NCBI GenBank assembly: GCA_045129695.1 | Contig: JBGVJZ010000035.1 | Location: forward strand, 1-64,000 | Direction: 5' to 3' | DNA from: Eshraghiella sp045129695 | Lineage (GTDB): Bacteria; Bacillota; Clostridia; Lachnospirales; Lachnospiraceae | Length of the DNA stretch: 64,000 nt | In this document: positions 41,135 through 50,196 of the stretch, piece after piece | Layout of the letters: each line of letters starts with the position of its first letter | How positions within the stretch are numbered: position 1 is the first letter of the stretch | Notes under the pieces: model-generated | Told to the model about the DNA's origin: nothing | What the model saw: the letters and a program-made list of their open reading frames with translations, nothing else | The model's database searches: none | Program-made: the position numbers and the translations under genes

Positions 41135-42628
41135 TTAGTTAATGTTAAGTATATTTTTCACTGTAGCCTTCATCTCTGTTCTGTCACAAATTCTGTCGTG
41201 AAGAACCGGCGCTGTACGTATATCTTCAATCGCCTGTGGAACTGTAACATTTGCAATATTACTAAGTTCGTCTACTAATTCAAAATCTGACATTGCTGAG
41301 TATTTAACCTCATCAATTGCGTTCATAACACTTCTGGTAAACTTGAACGGACTGGCTGTTGACGCAATAACAGTCTTGGTGTTATCTCCTGTGGATCTGC
41401 TGTACTTCTTGTAAACCTCAGCAGCAACAGCTGTATGTGTATCAATTACATAGCCGGTATTCTCATAAATTGACTTAATAACTTCTGCTGTCTCAGCTTC
41501 ACTTGCATAATTGCCGTAAAAGTCCTTAAGCTCTTCCTGCATTGCAGGTGTGATATCATATTTACCCTCGTTCTTAAGGTTGTCCATAAGTGCTTTATTA
41601 GTAGAAGCATCAGCTCCTGCAATCTTATAGATAAGTCGCTCAAGATTGCTTGAAATAAGAATATCCATTGATGGAGAGGTTGTAAGAACAAATTCTCTGT
41701 TTCTGTCATAAGTTCCTGTTAAGAAGAAATCATATAACACTTTATTCTCATTGGAAGCACAAATCAATTTATTAATCGGAAGTCCCATGTTCTTAGCATA
41801 ATAAGCTGCAAGAATATTACCAAAATTACCTGTCGGAACTACTACATTAATCTTCTCACCTTCTTCAATCTCACCATTTGCAAGAAGTCTTGTATATGCA
41901 TATACATAGTATACAATCTGTGGAACGAGTCTTCCGATATTGATTGAGTTAGCTGATGAGAACTGGAATCCTGCATCTGCAAGCTCCTTGGCAAGTTCTT
42001 CATCACCAAACATATTTTTAACACCTGTCTGGGCATCATCGAAATTACCATGGATTCCAACAACATATGTATTATCACCCTTCTGGGTAACCATCTGCTT
42101 CTCCTGAATAGGACTTACACCATTCTTAGGATAGAATACGATAATTCTTGTCCCCGGAACATCAGCAAAGCCGGCTAAAGCAGCCTTACCGGTATCACCT
42201 GATGTTGCTGTAAGAATAACAATTTCATTGTTAATCTGATTTTTCTTCGCACTTGTTGTTAATAAGTGTGGAAGAATTGAAAGAGCCATATCCTTAAATG
42301 CAATTGTTGCACCATGGAACAACTCCATATAGTATGCTCCATCCGCTTTAACCAAAGGTGCAATCTCGTCCGTATCAAACTTGGCATCATAAGCCTTATT
42401 AATACAATTCTTAAGTTCTTCCTCTGTAAAGTCGGTGAGGTATAATTTCATAACTTCATAAGCAACCTGCTTATAATCCATTTCTGTCATATCCTTAAGG
42501 CTTACATCAAAAGCCGGAATTGTCTCCGGAACATATAATCCTCCATCTGCTGCAAGACCCTTTAAAATAGCCTGCGAAGCTGTTACTTTAACATCTGCAC
42601 TTCTTGTGCTTGAATAAAAAAGATTCAT
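41135..42628 (-). CDS. thrC: Threonine synthase
   Basis: PLP enzyme converting O-phosphohomoserine to threonine. 497 residues, the long fungal/E. coli-type. Family markers: the N-terminal YSSTRS and ADGGLYVPE; the PLP lysine in HGATIAFKDMALS (~110); phosphate-binding TATSGDTGKAALAG; and VVPTGNFGNILAAY. The start at 42628 follows AGGTGG and the frame upstream of it is excluded. Single gene with a good promoter and its own terminator; no thrB or hom adjacent. Confidence 0.95.
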   Translation of the reverse strand: MNLFYSSTRSADVKVTASQAILKGLAADGGLYVPETIPAFDVSLKDMTEMDYKQVAYEVMKLYLTDFTEEELKNCINKAYDAKFDTDEIAPLVKADGAYYMELFHGATIAFKDMALSILPHLLTTSAKKNQINNEIVILTATSGDTGKAALAGFADVPGTRIIVFYPKNGVSPIQEKQMVTQKGDNTYVVGIHGNFDDAQTGVKNMFGDEELAKELADAGFQFSSANSINIGRLVPQIVYYVYAYTRLLANGEIEEGEKINVVVPTGNFGNILAAYYAKNMGLPINKLICASNENKVLYDFFLTGTYDRNREFVLTTSPSMDILISSNLERLIYKIAGADASTNKALMDNLKNEGKYDITPAMQEELKDFYGNYASEAETAEVIKSIYENTGYVIDTHTAVAAEVYKKYSRSTGDNTKTVIASTASPFKFTRSVMNAIDEVKYSAMSDFELVDELSNIANVTVPQAIEDIRTAPVLHDRICDRTEMKATVKNILNIN

Positions 42629-42659
42629 TATAGTACCACCTTTTTCTAAAATTCGTCTA

Positions 42660-42688
42660 ATTATAACACAATGAATATTTAAAAACAA
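42660..42688 (-). promoter_or_regulatory. Predicted sigma-A promoter of thrC
   Basis: On the minus strand TTGTTT, 17 bases, TATAAT, overlapping nothing but the last bases upstream of the glycosyltransferase stop. Confidence 0.72.
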
Positions 42689-42692
42689 CAAC

Positions 42693-43646
42693 TCATTGTA
42701 TTACTTTCTTCATTATTTCCAAATCTGCAGCTGAAATTTTACTAATAATGTACTTATTCTGTTGATAAGGAATTGAGATATATTTATTAATTCGCTCCCT
42801 GATTCCTGTCAGCCCTTTTTCTACAGAAAACAGTTTCTCATTCTTAGCATAGCCAAAACACAGATTGGTGCAAAATGACGCCAGCTGAAATACTGCATAT
42901 TCCACAGCCTCTTTAAGCTCACAATAATCCGGCAGTGGTGACATAGTGTTGTATATGGCATCCATAGCCGCTGTAGCATTATCATAATATTTAATTACAT
43001 TAAAGCTCTTGGACAAAGAATTGGGAAAATATCTGTAGTTGTACAGAATCTCTTTAACATTACCAACCCGTTTTGCTTTGGCAAACATATACATAAGATA
43101 CTCACAGTCCTCAAGTATTACTTTTTCCCTAAAACGTATTTCACTGTCAATAAGAAGTTCGCGCCTAAATATTCGTGACCAGAGATATCCCCCTGACACA
43201 ATAAGCTCACTGCGTTTCGTACTATTCAAATCCCCTGTAAGCCAGTCCGAAGTATGTACCATGGCTAAATCTTTTTCTTCATTATAATAGCCGCAGTCCA
43301 CAATATCATAATTACCCATTACCGCTTCGTCATACAGCTTCTCATACATATCTGTTGCTATAATATCATCACTGTCAACAAATCCTATATATTTTCCGGT
43401 TGCATACATAAGTCCCACATTACGGGCACCGCCTGCACCTCTGTTTATCTCAAGATTAATCGCCATAATAATTTCCGGAAACTGCTTTTCACATTCCAGA
43501 ATAATATCCCATGTACTGTCAGTGGATGCATCGTTAACCAGAATAACCTCAATATCCTTCAATGTCTGGTTAACAATATTTCCAAGACACTGGATTAATG
43601 TCTTCTCACAGTTATAAGCCGGGATAATAACAGAAACCTTCTTCAT
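42693..43646 (-). CDS. Family 2 glycosyltransferase
   Basis: GT-A fold transferase of 317 residues. SVIIPAYNCEKT at the start, nucleotide-binding NDASTDST (38-45), GAGGARNVGL (70-79) and the metal motif DSDD (91-94) are clear. The C-terminal ~120 residues are helical and variable, with no membrane helix. It stands alone, not in a polysaccharide cluster, so acceptor and sugar are unknown. Start at 43646 (MKKVSVI) chosen because the family begins there; a few upstream codons remain possible. Confidence 0.9.
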   Translation of the reverse strand: MKKVSVIIPAYNCEKTLIQCLGNIVNQTLKDIEVILVNDASTDSTWDIILECEKQFPEIIMAINLEINRGAGGARNVGLMYATGKYIGFVDSDDIIATDMYEKLYDEAVMGNYDIVDCGYYNEEKDLAMVHTSDWLTGDLNSTKRSELIVSGGYLWSRIFRRELLIDSEIRFREKVILEDCEYLMYMFAKAKRVGNVKEILYNYRYFPNSLSKSFNVIKYYDNATAAMDAIYNTMSPLPDYCELKEAVEYAVFQLASFCTNLCFGYAKNEKLFSVEKGLTGIRERINKYISIPYQQNKYIISKISAADLEIMKKVIQ

Positions 43647-43713
43647 ATATTCAAAATCCTTTACCATATAAATCATTTAAAGTATATTATAGTATGTTCC
43701 GGTATAAATCGCA

Positions 43714-43755
43714 ATTAAAAAACAGCATTAGGCTATATATTGTCCAATGCTGTTT
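43714..43755 (-). terminator. Intrinsic terminator of the SleB-like gene
   Basis: Minus-strand stem AAACAGCATT / AATGCTGTTT (43746-43755 with 43720-43729), with more pairs inside, then T-rich sequence. 8 bases past the stop. Confidence 0.75.
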
Positions 43756-43762
43756 AATAATA

Positions 43763-44527
43763 TTATCTGTACTTAAAGAAAATATGACCATCATATTCGA
43801 AAAGTCTTTCAAGTGTTGTAACATGCCAACTGTCAGGTGTTGCTGATTTCACCGATACAAAGAATATTGCACCCTGTGAATAATCCTCCCCTGCAAGTGC
43901 TCTGTCAACAGCTTCAACAGTTGACTGAGTAATTGTTACACTATTAAATCTTCCATCCTTAACAGGTACAAATTGTTCACCATTTCCATGATAAATAACT
44001 CCTGTAATGGAATTCGGAAATCTTGGATTTTTAACCCTGTTAATAATAACGTTAGCAACCATGATTTTCCCAAGAACATCACACGCTGTAGCTTCTGCCT
44101 CTACTATTCTGAGAAGGTTATTGTAATCTTCCTCTGTATAGTCAATTACAGTCTGCGGTACTGTTTCTGTCTCAGCAACAATTTCTTCTGTTGTCTCCTC
44201 TTCTGCAACCTCCACGGATGCTGTATGATTTGTCATGGTCCCCATTACCAGATAAATCTCATCCGACTCTATCTCTGCGATTTCATTTTCTACAATATCC
44301 TCTGTCTGTGTTTCGGTCATTTTCTCAGACTGTGTTGCTTCAACTACTAAATTAATGTCTTTCTCTGTATCGTTCTTTTTTACATCCACACACAAGAAAG
44401 CATCAGCAGCAACAATCACGGTAATAACCCCAAGCCCTACCCATGCCGTATGCTTACGACATAGAGCCTTCGAAGAATTTTCAAGCTTAGCAAGAAAACC
44501 TCGAAGCTTCGATTGAATATTCTGCAT
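43763..44527 (-). CDS. SleB-type cell-wall hydrolase (Hydrolase_2), membrane-anchored
   Basis: 254 residues. A cytoplasmic basic N-terminus and one membrane helix (~28-48) anchor it; a Thr/Glu-rich linker follows (~55-125); the C-terminal ~125 residues match the SleB/CwlJ catalytic domain (LLRIVEAEATAC with the likely catalytic Glu, MVANVIINRVKNPRFP, ITGVIYHGNGEQFVPV, AVDRALAGEDYSQGAIFF). These lytic transglycosylases act on cortex or vegetative peptidoglycan. The anchored form without a peptidoglycan-binding domain suggests a vegetative role. Strong sigma-A promoter upstream. Confidence 0.9.
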   Translation of the reverse strand: MQNIQSKLRGFLAKLENSSKALCRKHTAWVGLGVITVIVAADAFLCVDVKKNDTEKDINLVVEATQSEKMTETQTEDIVENEIAEIESDEIYLVMGTMTNHTASVEVAEEETTEEIVAETETVPQTVIDYTEEDYNNLLRIVEAEATACDVLGKIMVANVIINRVKNPRFPNSITGVIYHGNGEQFVPVKDGRFNSVTITQSTVEAVDRALAGEDYSQGAIFFVSVKSATPDSWHVTTLERLFEYDGHIFFKYR

Positions 44528-44577
44528 AAAAACCTCTCTTCAACTAATAGTGACCTGAATTGTTCAAGCCATGTTGA

Positions 44578-44606
44578 ATTATCGTGCAGAGGATTTTAAG
44601 TGTCAA
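44578..44606 (-). promoter_or_regulatory. Predicted sigma-A promoter of the SleB-like gene
   Basis: On the minus strand TTGACA, 17 bases, GATAAT, 51 bases before the start codon. Confidence 0.75.
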
Positions 44607-44871
44607 CAAAACAGAGGTTTTTTGTGAAAAACGTCCTTTGTAACATTTTTGTAACAATTATGACCGTCATTATGTATATTTTTTTTCATATTTTTACGTT
44701 TTTTTTGTGCAAATTAATATCATATTTCAAAATCAGATATACACTTATTTTACATTCCTTGGTAAAATTAGTATATTCGTTCCCATTTTTAAGGTTAAAA
44801 AAGCTGAAAAAGTGGTGGCAAAAACCATTTTTTTCCATTTTTTTTACTCTTTTACTTTATTTTAATTCTTC

Positions 44872-44902
44872 AAAATTGTAAGAAACATTTTCTTACAATT
44901 TT
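44872..44902. promoter_or_regulatory. Perfect 31-base palindrome upstream of the AP2-domain gene
   Basis: AAAATTGTAAGAAA, CAT, TTTCTTACAATTTT: 14-base arms with no mismatch, 9 bases before the -35 of the AP2 gene promoter. A further half-site TGTAAGAAG occurs at 44941-44949 near the expected transcription start. The arrangement looks like an operator. As an RNA hairpin it lacks a T-run. The preceding stretch 44607-44871 is very AT-rich with no gene seen. Confidence 0.6.
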
Positions 44903-44911
44903 AATAAGCAC

Positions 44912-44941
44912 TTGCGGTATATTATATTTATTATGTATACT
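44912..44941 (+). promoter_or_regulatory. Predicted sigma-A promoter of the AP2-domain gene
   Basis: TTGCGG, 18 bases, TATACT, 37 bases before the chosen start codon. Confidence 0.6.
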
Positions 44942-44977
44942 GTAAGAAGATTGATTTTCAATGAAGGGAGAATCTGC

Positions 44978-45772
44978 ATGGATAAATTAGCAGGTGTATA
45001 TGAAACAGCCAGAAAAGACGGAAGTAAATACTATCGTGCCGGAATTACAATCCGCAATAAACACATCAGTCTTGGCAGCTTCGATATACCGGAACATGCA
45101 GGCAGAGCATATATAGAAGCAACGGATATATTTAATTCCGATATTTCCATTGAATCCTACAGTCCTGCCAAATATACACTACCTTTTAATAAATTTGTTG
45201 TATTAATTAATTTCAGAGATAATCATATTTATTTTAAAACACCTATCTATCTGTACAAAAGATATTTTTACTATTATTTTGACAAAAATTATTATCTTAA
45301 ATTTGATGCTGATGACCTTTTCTACTACTCCACCCATTCCATTATGCGAAGGGGCGGTCATTTATTTGTGGCAGACTATGGAATGCAGGTTAACATTCTG
45401 TCCAGATATGGTATTAAAGACTATGCTGTTCAGGGTAAGGACTATTATTTTGCCAATGGAGATTCACAAGATTTCCGTTATGGCAATATAGTAATCGTTA
45501 ATCCTTATCATGGTGTCAGCCATTTTGTCAAGAACGGACGTGACTATTATAAAGTTAAAATACATATTAATGGGGATTATATTGTAGGAACCTACAAAAC
45601 TCCTGAAGAAGCGGCAATCGCTTATAACAAAGCTGCCGATTGTCTCAGAGAAAAAGGATTACAAAAAAACTTCCCGGAAAATTACCCGGAAAGTCTTTCT
45701 GCAATATCATATGCTTCTATATATAATTCAGTCAAAATATCATCAAAAATACGAAACCTACGTGTGCAATGA
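44978..45772 (+). CDS. Protein with two AP2/ERF-like DNA-binding domains
   Basis: 264 residues. Domain 1 (~5-50) reads GVYETARKDGSKYYRAGI then HISLGSFDIPEHAGRAYIEA; domain 2 (~177-238) reads GVSHFVKNGRDYYKVKI then GTYKTPEEAAIAYNKAAD and a NFPENYPE end. Both follow the AP2 fold pattern (three strands, then the EAA-x-AYN helix). The ~120 residues between are Tyr/Phe/Asp-rich and unrecognised; no HNH or other nuclease motif is seen. Start at 44978 follows AAGGGAG. Likely a DNA-binding protein of mobile or regulatory origin. Relatives seem common in Lachnospiraceae; function unknown. Confidence 0.75.
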   Translation: MDKLAGVYETARKDGSKYYRAGITIRNKHISLGSFDIPEHAGRAYIEATDIFNSDISIESYSPAKYTLPFNKFVVLINFRDNHIYFKTPIYLYKRYFYYYFDKNYYLKFDADDLFYYSTHSIMRRGGHLFVADYGMQVNILSRYGIKDYAVQGKDYYFANGDSQDFRYGNIVIVNPYHGVSHFVKNGRDYYKVKIHINGDYIVGTYKTPEEAAIAYNKAADCLREKGLQKNFPENYPESLSAISYASIYNSVKISSKIRNLRVQ

Positions 45773-45836
45773 GTGCCTGAAGACTGCAAACCTGCCACAC
45801 TATTCAGTGAAAATGTTTATTTCACTAAAACCCAAT

Positions 45837-46322
45837 TTATTTATTATTGATATAATTTATAAGTCCTTCTGCCGCAATAATCTTCTGCATAAACTCCGGG
45901 AATGCCTGACCTTTAAATTCAGTTCCCTTAGTTCTATTGTAAATCATACCGCTGTCAAAATCAACCTCTACCTCATCTCCTGCCTCAATTCCTCTTGAGG
46001 CCTCAGGACACTCAATAATCGGAAGTCCGATATTAATTGCATTACGGTAGAAAATTCTTGCAAAGGTCTCAGCGATAACACAGCTTACACCTGCAGCCTT
46101 AATTGCAATTGGAGCATGCTCTCTTGATGAACCACAGCCAAAATTCTTATCAGCAACAATAATGTCACCCTTCTGAACTTTATTTACAAATTCCTTATCA
46201 ATATCCTCCATACAGTGAGTTGCTAACTCTGCAGGATCAGAGGAATTTAAATATCTTGCCGGAATGATAACGTCTGTATCCACATTATCTCCATATTTGA
46301 ATACTGTTCCATGTGCTTTCAT
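45837..46322 (-). CDS. leuD: 3-Isopropylmalate dehydratase small subunit
   Basis: 161 residues of the short LeuD type. Swivel-domain motifs: KYGDNVDTDVIIPARYLN, DKNFGCGSSREHAPIAIKAAG and FYRNAINIGLPI. Together with LeuC it isomerises 2- to 3-isopropylmalate in leucine synthesis. 12 bases downstream of leuC. Convergent with the AP2 gene; only 64 bases separate them, holding a weak hairpin. Confidence 0.96.
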   Translation of the reverse strand: MKAHGTVFKYGDNVDTDVIIPARYLNSSDPAELATHCMEDIDKEFVNKVQKGDIIVADKNFGCGSSREHAPIAIKAAGVSCVIAETFARIFYRNAINIGLPIIECPEASRGIEAGDEVEVDFDSGMIYNRTKGTEFKGQAFPEFMQKIIAAEGLINYINNK

Positions 46323-46334
46323 TATTAATTCCTC

Positions 46335-47594
46335 CTATAACTCTTCCGGTGATGAAATCTTACCGGTAATTGCACTTGCAGCTGCCACGGCAGGACTTGC
46401 AAGATAAACCTCTGACTCAACATGACCCATACGTCCTACGAAATTACGGTTAGTTGTAGAGATACAACGCTCTCCCTTTGCAAGGATTCCCATATAACCG
46501 CCAAGACATGGCCCACAGGTAGGTGTGCTTACAACTGCTCCCGCCTCAATAAAGGTCTTAACAAGCCCTTCTTCAATTGCCTGAAGATAAATCTTCTGTG
46601 TAGCAGGAATGATAATTGTACGGATACCCTTCTTAACCTTATGTCCCTTAAGAACCTTTGCCGCAATTCTTAAATCATCCAAACGTCCATTGGTACAAGA
46701 ACCGATAACAACCTGGTCAATCGTAATATCAAAGCCTTCATCGGTTGTATGTGTATTCTCAGGAAGATGTGGAAATGCAACAGTTGGCTTCAATGTACTT
46801 AAATCAATAACATACTCCTCATCATATACTGCATCCTCATCTGCTTCATACACTGTATATTCTCTTACTGAATGTTCCTTCATATATTCGATTGTAAGGT
46901 CATCAACAGGGAAAATTCCGTTCTTACCGCCGGCTTCAATTGCCATATTAGCAATTGTAAAACGGTCATCCATTGTAAGATACTGAATACCATCACCAAC
47001 AAACTCCATTGATTTGTAAAGAGCACCGTCAACGCCAATCATACCGATAATGTGAAGGATAATGTCCTTACCGCTAATCCATTTAGCAGGCTTGCCTGTT
47101 AATACAAATTTAATTGCAGATGGCACCTTGAACCATGCAAGTCCCGTTGCCATACCTGCTGCCATATCAGTTGAGCCGACACCTGTTGAGAAAGCACCGA
47201 GTGCTCCGTATGTACACGTATGTGAATCAGCACCAATTACAACATCACCTGCAACTGTAAGACCTTTCTCAGGTAAAAGAGCATGCTCAATGCCCATCTC
47301 ACCAACCTCAAAATAATTGGTGATATCGTGCTTTTTAGCAAACTCTCTTACACATTTGCAGTGCTCTGCTGACTTAATGTCCTTATTAGGTACAAAATGG
47401 TCAGGTACTAATGCAATCTTGTCCTTATCAAATACTTTGTCAGTTGTCATCTTCTCCATCTCATGGATAGCAACCGGTGAAGTAATATCATTTCCTAAAA
47501 CCAAATCTAATTTAGCTTCAATAAGCTGACCTGCTTCAACAGAAGGAAGTCCTGCATGCGCAGCAAGAATCTTCTGAGTCATTGTCATTCCCAT
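46335..47594 (-). CDS. leuC: 3-Isopropylmalate dehydratase large subunit
   Basis: 419 residues, the two-subunit archaeal/Clostridia type. Iron-sulfur ligands: Cys in VIGSCTNGR (~300) and the pair in PTCGPCLGGYMG (~360); ADSHTCTYGALGAF and GVGSTDMA are substrate-region motifs. Ribosome site GGAGGAAT. Own promoter upstream, co-transcribed with leuD. leuA and leuB are not in the window, but ilvN-ilvC lie 2 kb upstream on the same strand. Confidence 0.96.
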   Translation of the reverse strand: MGMTMTQKILAAHAGLPSVEAGQLIEAKLDLVLGNDITSPVAIHEMEKMTTDKVFDKDKIALVPDHFVPNKDIKSAEHCKCVREFAKKHDITNYFEVGEMGIEHALLPEKGLTVAGDVVIGADSHTCTYGALGAFSTGVGSTDMAAGMATGLAWFKVPSAIKFVLTGKPAKWISGKDIILHIIGMIGVDGALYKSMEFVGDGIQYLTMDDRFTIANMAIEAGGKNGIFPVDDLTIEYMKEHSVREYTVYEADEDAVYDEEYVIDLSTLKPTVAFPHLPENTHTTDEGFDITIDQVVIGSCTNGRLDDLRIAAKVLKGHKVKKGIRTIIIPATQKIYLQAIEEGLVKTFIEAGAVVSTPTCGPCLGGYMGILAKGERCISTTNRNFVGRMGHVESEVYLASPAVAAASAITGKISSPEEL

Positions 47595-47627
47595 ATTAAT
47601 TCCTCCAAAAAAATTTTATCTTGTTGC

Positions 47628-47656
47628 ATAATACCATAAATCCAAACTTAATGCAA
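47628..47656 (-). promoter_or_regulatory. Predicted leuCD promoter with overlapping inverted repeat
   Basis: On the minus strand TTGCAT, 17 bases, TATTAT. GTTGCAT (47623-47629) and ATGCAAC (47651-47657) form an inverted repeat that covers the -35 and -10 elements exactly, so a dimeric regulator could block or arrange the polymerase. No CodY-like box or T-box leader was seen. Confidence 0.6.
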
Positions 47657-47680
47657 CGAGGGCTTTCTGATGAAAACTAA

Positions 47681-47713
47681 AAAATCCGAGGCTCTGTATG
47701 TGAGCCCCGGATT
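47681..47713 (-). terminator. Intrinsic terminator of the EAL-HDOD gene
   Basis: Stem AATCCGGGGCTC / GAGCCTCGGATT on the minus strand (47702-47713 with 47683-47694, one mismatch) followed by T-rich sequence. Confidence 0.88.
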
Positions 47714-47716
47714 GTA

Positions 47717-48943
47717 TTATTTGATTGTGTAAAGCTTACGATACCACATAAGTGCATCCATATATGAATCATACACTACCTTCATATCAATATTATTAAC
47801 AACCATCTGTCTTGAAATCTCTGACCAGTTAGCATTCTCATACTGCTCTACAAAATCAAGCACAGGTGCCAGCTTATCCTTCCTGTTAACAAGTGCATCA
47901 TAGACATCCCTGGATACATGTACATCCTTCAGAGCCTCCTCCATCGGCTTCTCCAGAATAACATCCAACACTGAGAAAAGTCCCATAATAAACAATTCCT
48001 CAGACTTAATTGCAAGTTCAAAGGATTTGGCGAGATTCTCGGCAAACTTTGCACGTAAAAGTGACAAGCGCATAATCTCATTAGGCTTATCAGCATATAA
48101 TACATTTACAACCGCTGTATTAATCCAACGCTTCAATTCTCTCTGTCCAAGCATTGCAGCCGCATGTCTGATAGACGTAATTTCAGAATTCCTTGCCATT
48201 GTATTAACCATTTTAAGCAGCGAAATGGTTAATGCAGTATCTCGCGAAATAACGTCTGCAGCCTTCGTCAAGTCATAGTTATCATTATTAACCATGTTCA
48301 GAAGCTCAATATAATTGGCTTTGAGCGGAGCTACCTCGGTCTCGCCCTTGGTTACAGGCATTCTGAAAAAACTTCCTTCATAAATACCGCAGCCGCCTGC
48401 CTCCTTAATGGCTTCAAACTGTTCCATAGTATCGATACTGCCTGCACAAATAGTTATATTAGGGAAAAGCTTTCCAAAATAAATACCTGCTTTATCAATA
48501 GGAATCTTCTTACTGTTCAGCACCACATAATCCATCAGTCTGAAAATCTCTTTGTAATTCTCAAAATCAGACACATTAAGTTTTCTGATAGCAAACTTGT
48601 ATCCCTTATCCTTTAATTCCTTAATTCGGTTTATGTACATATCAACAGGTGGAATTGTATTATCAATTAAAAGGACAATCCTTTTCTTAGGTGCGGAACA
48701 TTCGCTCTCAATATCCTGAAAAATAGAAATGTTGGAAATCGGAACGAATACCTCCGTATCCTCTGATATTGTCTCAATTCCCATCTTCTCTATTAATTCC
48801 AATCCATGAATTCTTGAAGCTCCGTCATTCATTCCGGTTCCCAACAATAAAGGATTCAGAAGATAGTTATTTTTCTGTACAAATATGGAATAAGCTTTAA
48901 CCGCTAAATTCTCATCAAACATTGGAACCAGTGCAATCAACAT
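47717..48943 (-). CDS. EAL-HDOD domain protein (YuxH-like)
   Basis: 408 residues. The N-terminal half has the fold of an EAL domain but lacks its catalytic motifs: EAL itself and the metal-binding DDFG are not seen (VLLIDNTIPPVD and MDYVVLNSKKI stand at those places). So c-di-GMP hydrolysis is unlikely; a binding role is possible. The C-terminal half is HDOD (DTALTISLLKMVNTMA; ITSIRHAAAMLGQRELKRWI). Such proteins link second-messenger or stress signals to motility. Monocistronic with its own terminator. Confidence 0.85.
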   Translation of the reverse strand: MLIALVPMFDENLAVKAYSIFVQKNNYLLNPLLLGTGMNDGASRIHGLELIEKMGIETISEDTEVFVPISNISIFQDIESECSAPKKRIVLLIDNTIPPVDMYINRIKELKDKGYKFAIRKLNVSDFENYKEIFRLMDYVVLNSKKIPIDKAGIYFGKLFPNITICAGSIDTMEQFEAIKEAGGCGIYEGSFFRMPVTKGETEVAPLKANYIELLNMVNNDNYDLTKAADVISRDTALTISLLKMVNTMARNSEITSIRHAAAMLGQRELKRWINTAVVNVLYADKPNEIMRLSLLRAKFAENLAKSFELAIKSEELFIMGLFSVLDVILEKPMEEALKDVHVSRDVYDALVNRKDKLAPVLDFVEQYENANWSEISRQMVVNNIDMKVVYDSYMDALMWYRKLYTIK

Positions 48944-49062
48944 AGTTTTCCTCTTTTCTGCCTGTGGCGTTTTATTCTATTCATAATCCGAACAAATACT
49001 CACTAATATTTTATCACATTTTTCATCTTCTCACAATGAAATATTTTGGGTTATTTTAGAGC

Positions 49063-49091
49063 AAAAAAAACCTCCCAATTAAATGGGAGGT
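49063..49091 (-). terminator. Intrinsic terminator of ilvNC
   Basis: Minus-strand stem ACCTCCCA / TGGGAGGT (49084-49091 with 49070-49077), 6-base loop, then T7. 16 bases past ilvC. Confidence 0.92.
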
Positions 49092-49106
49092 ATGTAAAAC
49101 ATATAA

Positions 49107-50129
49107 TTAGTTGTTAATGAGCTTTCCGCTTTCATCGTTCCAGCTGTAAAGCTTACGAACCTCTTCACCAACCTGCTCTGACGGATGCTCTGCTGCAAGC
49201 TTTCTAAGTGCTCTGAAGTGAGCCTGTCCGCCTGCTGCTGACATATCTAATAAGAAATCCTTTGCAAAAGTTCCATCCTGAATATCTGCAAGAACCTTCT
49301 TCATAGCTTTCTTAGTCTCATCAGTAATAATCTTAGGTCCTGTTATGTAATCACCATATTCTGCGGTGTTGGAGATAGAATATCTCATTCCTGCAAAACC
49401 TGACTGGTAAATTAAGTCAACGATAAGCTTCATCTCATGGATACATTCAAAGTAAGCATTTCTTGGATCATATCCGGCTTCGCAAAGTACTTCGAAACCT
49501 GTCTGCATAAGCTTGCAAACACCACCGCAGAGAACTGCCTGCTCACCGAAAAGGTCTGTCTCTGTCTCTGTTCTGAAGTTAGTCTCAAGAACACCTGCTC
49601 TTGCTCCACCAATACCAAGTGCGTAAGCGAGTGCCATCTCCTGAGCCTTACCTGTTGCATCCTGATGAACAGCAACGAGACAAGGAACACCCTTACCTTC
49701 CTGGTATTCGCTTCTTACTGTATGTCCAGGTCCCTTAGGTGCGATCATTGTAACGTCAACGTCTGCCGGTGGGATAATCTGTCCGAAATGAATAGCAAAA
49801 CCATGAGCGAACATAAGCATGTTACCAGCTTCAAGGTTTGGCTCGATATCTCTCTTATACATAGCTGCCTGTTTCTCATCATTGATAAGAATCATAATAA
49901 TATCAGCCTTCTTAGCAGCTTCTGCTGCTGTGAATACTTCAAATCCCTGAGCTTCTGCTTTTGCCCAAGACTTGCTTCCTTCATAAAGACCAATGATTAC
50001 ATGACAACCTGAATCCTTTAAGTTTAATGCATGTGCATGACCCTGGCTACCGTAACCGATAATAGCAATTGTCTTTCCCTCTAATAATGAAAGATTACAA
50101 TCTTCCTGATAGAAAATTTTTGCTGCCAT
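49107..50129 (-). CDS. ilvC: Ketol-acid reductoisomerase
   Basis: Isomerises and reduces 2-acetolactate or 2-aceto-2-hydroxybutyrate in branched-chain amino acid synthesis. Class I, 340 residues. Rossmann motif IIGYGSQGHAHALNLKDSG (~23-41); the cofactor loop GLYEGSKSWAKA keeps Ser residues that favour NADPH. Metal ligands are expected in TETDLFGEQAVLCGG (Asp, Glu) and FECIHEMKLI. Follows ilvN by 67 bases. Confidence 0.97.
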   Translation of the reverse strand: MAAKIFYQEDCNLSLLEGKTIAIIGYGSQGHAHALNLKDSGCHVIIGLYEGSKSWAKAEAQGFEVFTAAEAAKKADIIMILINDEKQAAMYKRDIEPNLEAGNMLMFAHGFAIHFGQIIPPADVDVTMIAPKGPGHTVRSEYQEGKGVPCLVAVHQDATGKAQEMALAYALGIGGARAGVLETNFRTETETDLFGEQAVLCGGVCKLMQTGFEVLCEAGYDPRNAYFECIHEMKLIVDLIYQSGFAGMRYSISNTAEYGDYITGPKIITDETKKAMKKVLADIQDGTFAKDFLLDMSAAGGQAHFRALRKLAAEHPSEQVGEEVRKLYSWNDESGKLINN

Positions 50130-50196
50130 AATAATTTCTTCCTCCTAAAAATTAAAACATAATATTTAAATTGGTAAAACCAATAAAAATCAAAGA

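Noticed and set aside
44600..44871. Small RNA or gene in the AT-rich stretch
   Set aside because: No promoter-terminator pair or coding signal could be supported.
49437..50012. 191-codon plus-strand frame
   Set aside because: Antisense shadow of ilvC; Cys- and Ser-rich composition from reading a conserved gene backwards.
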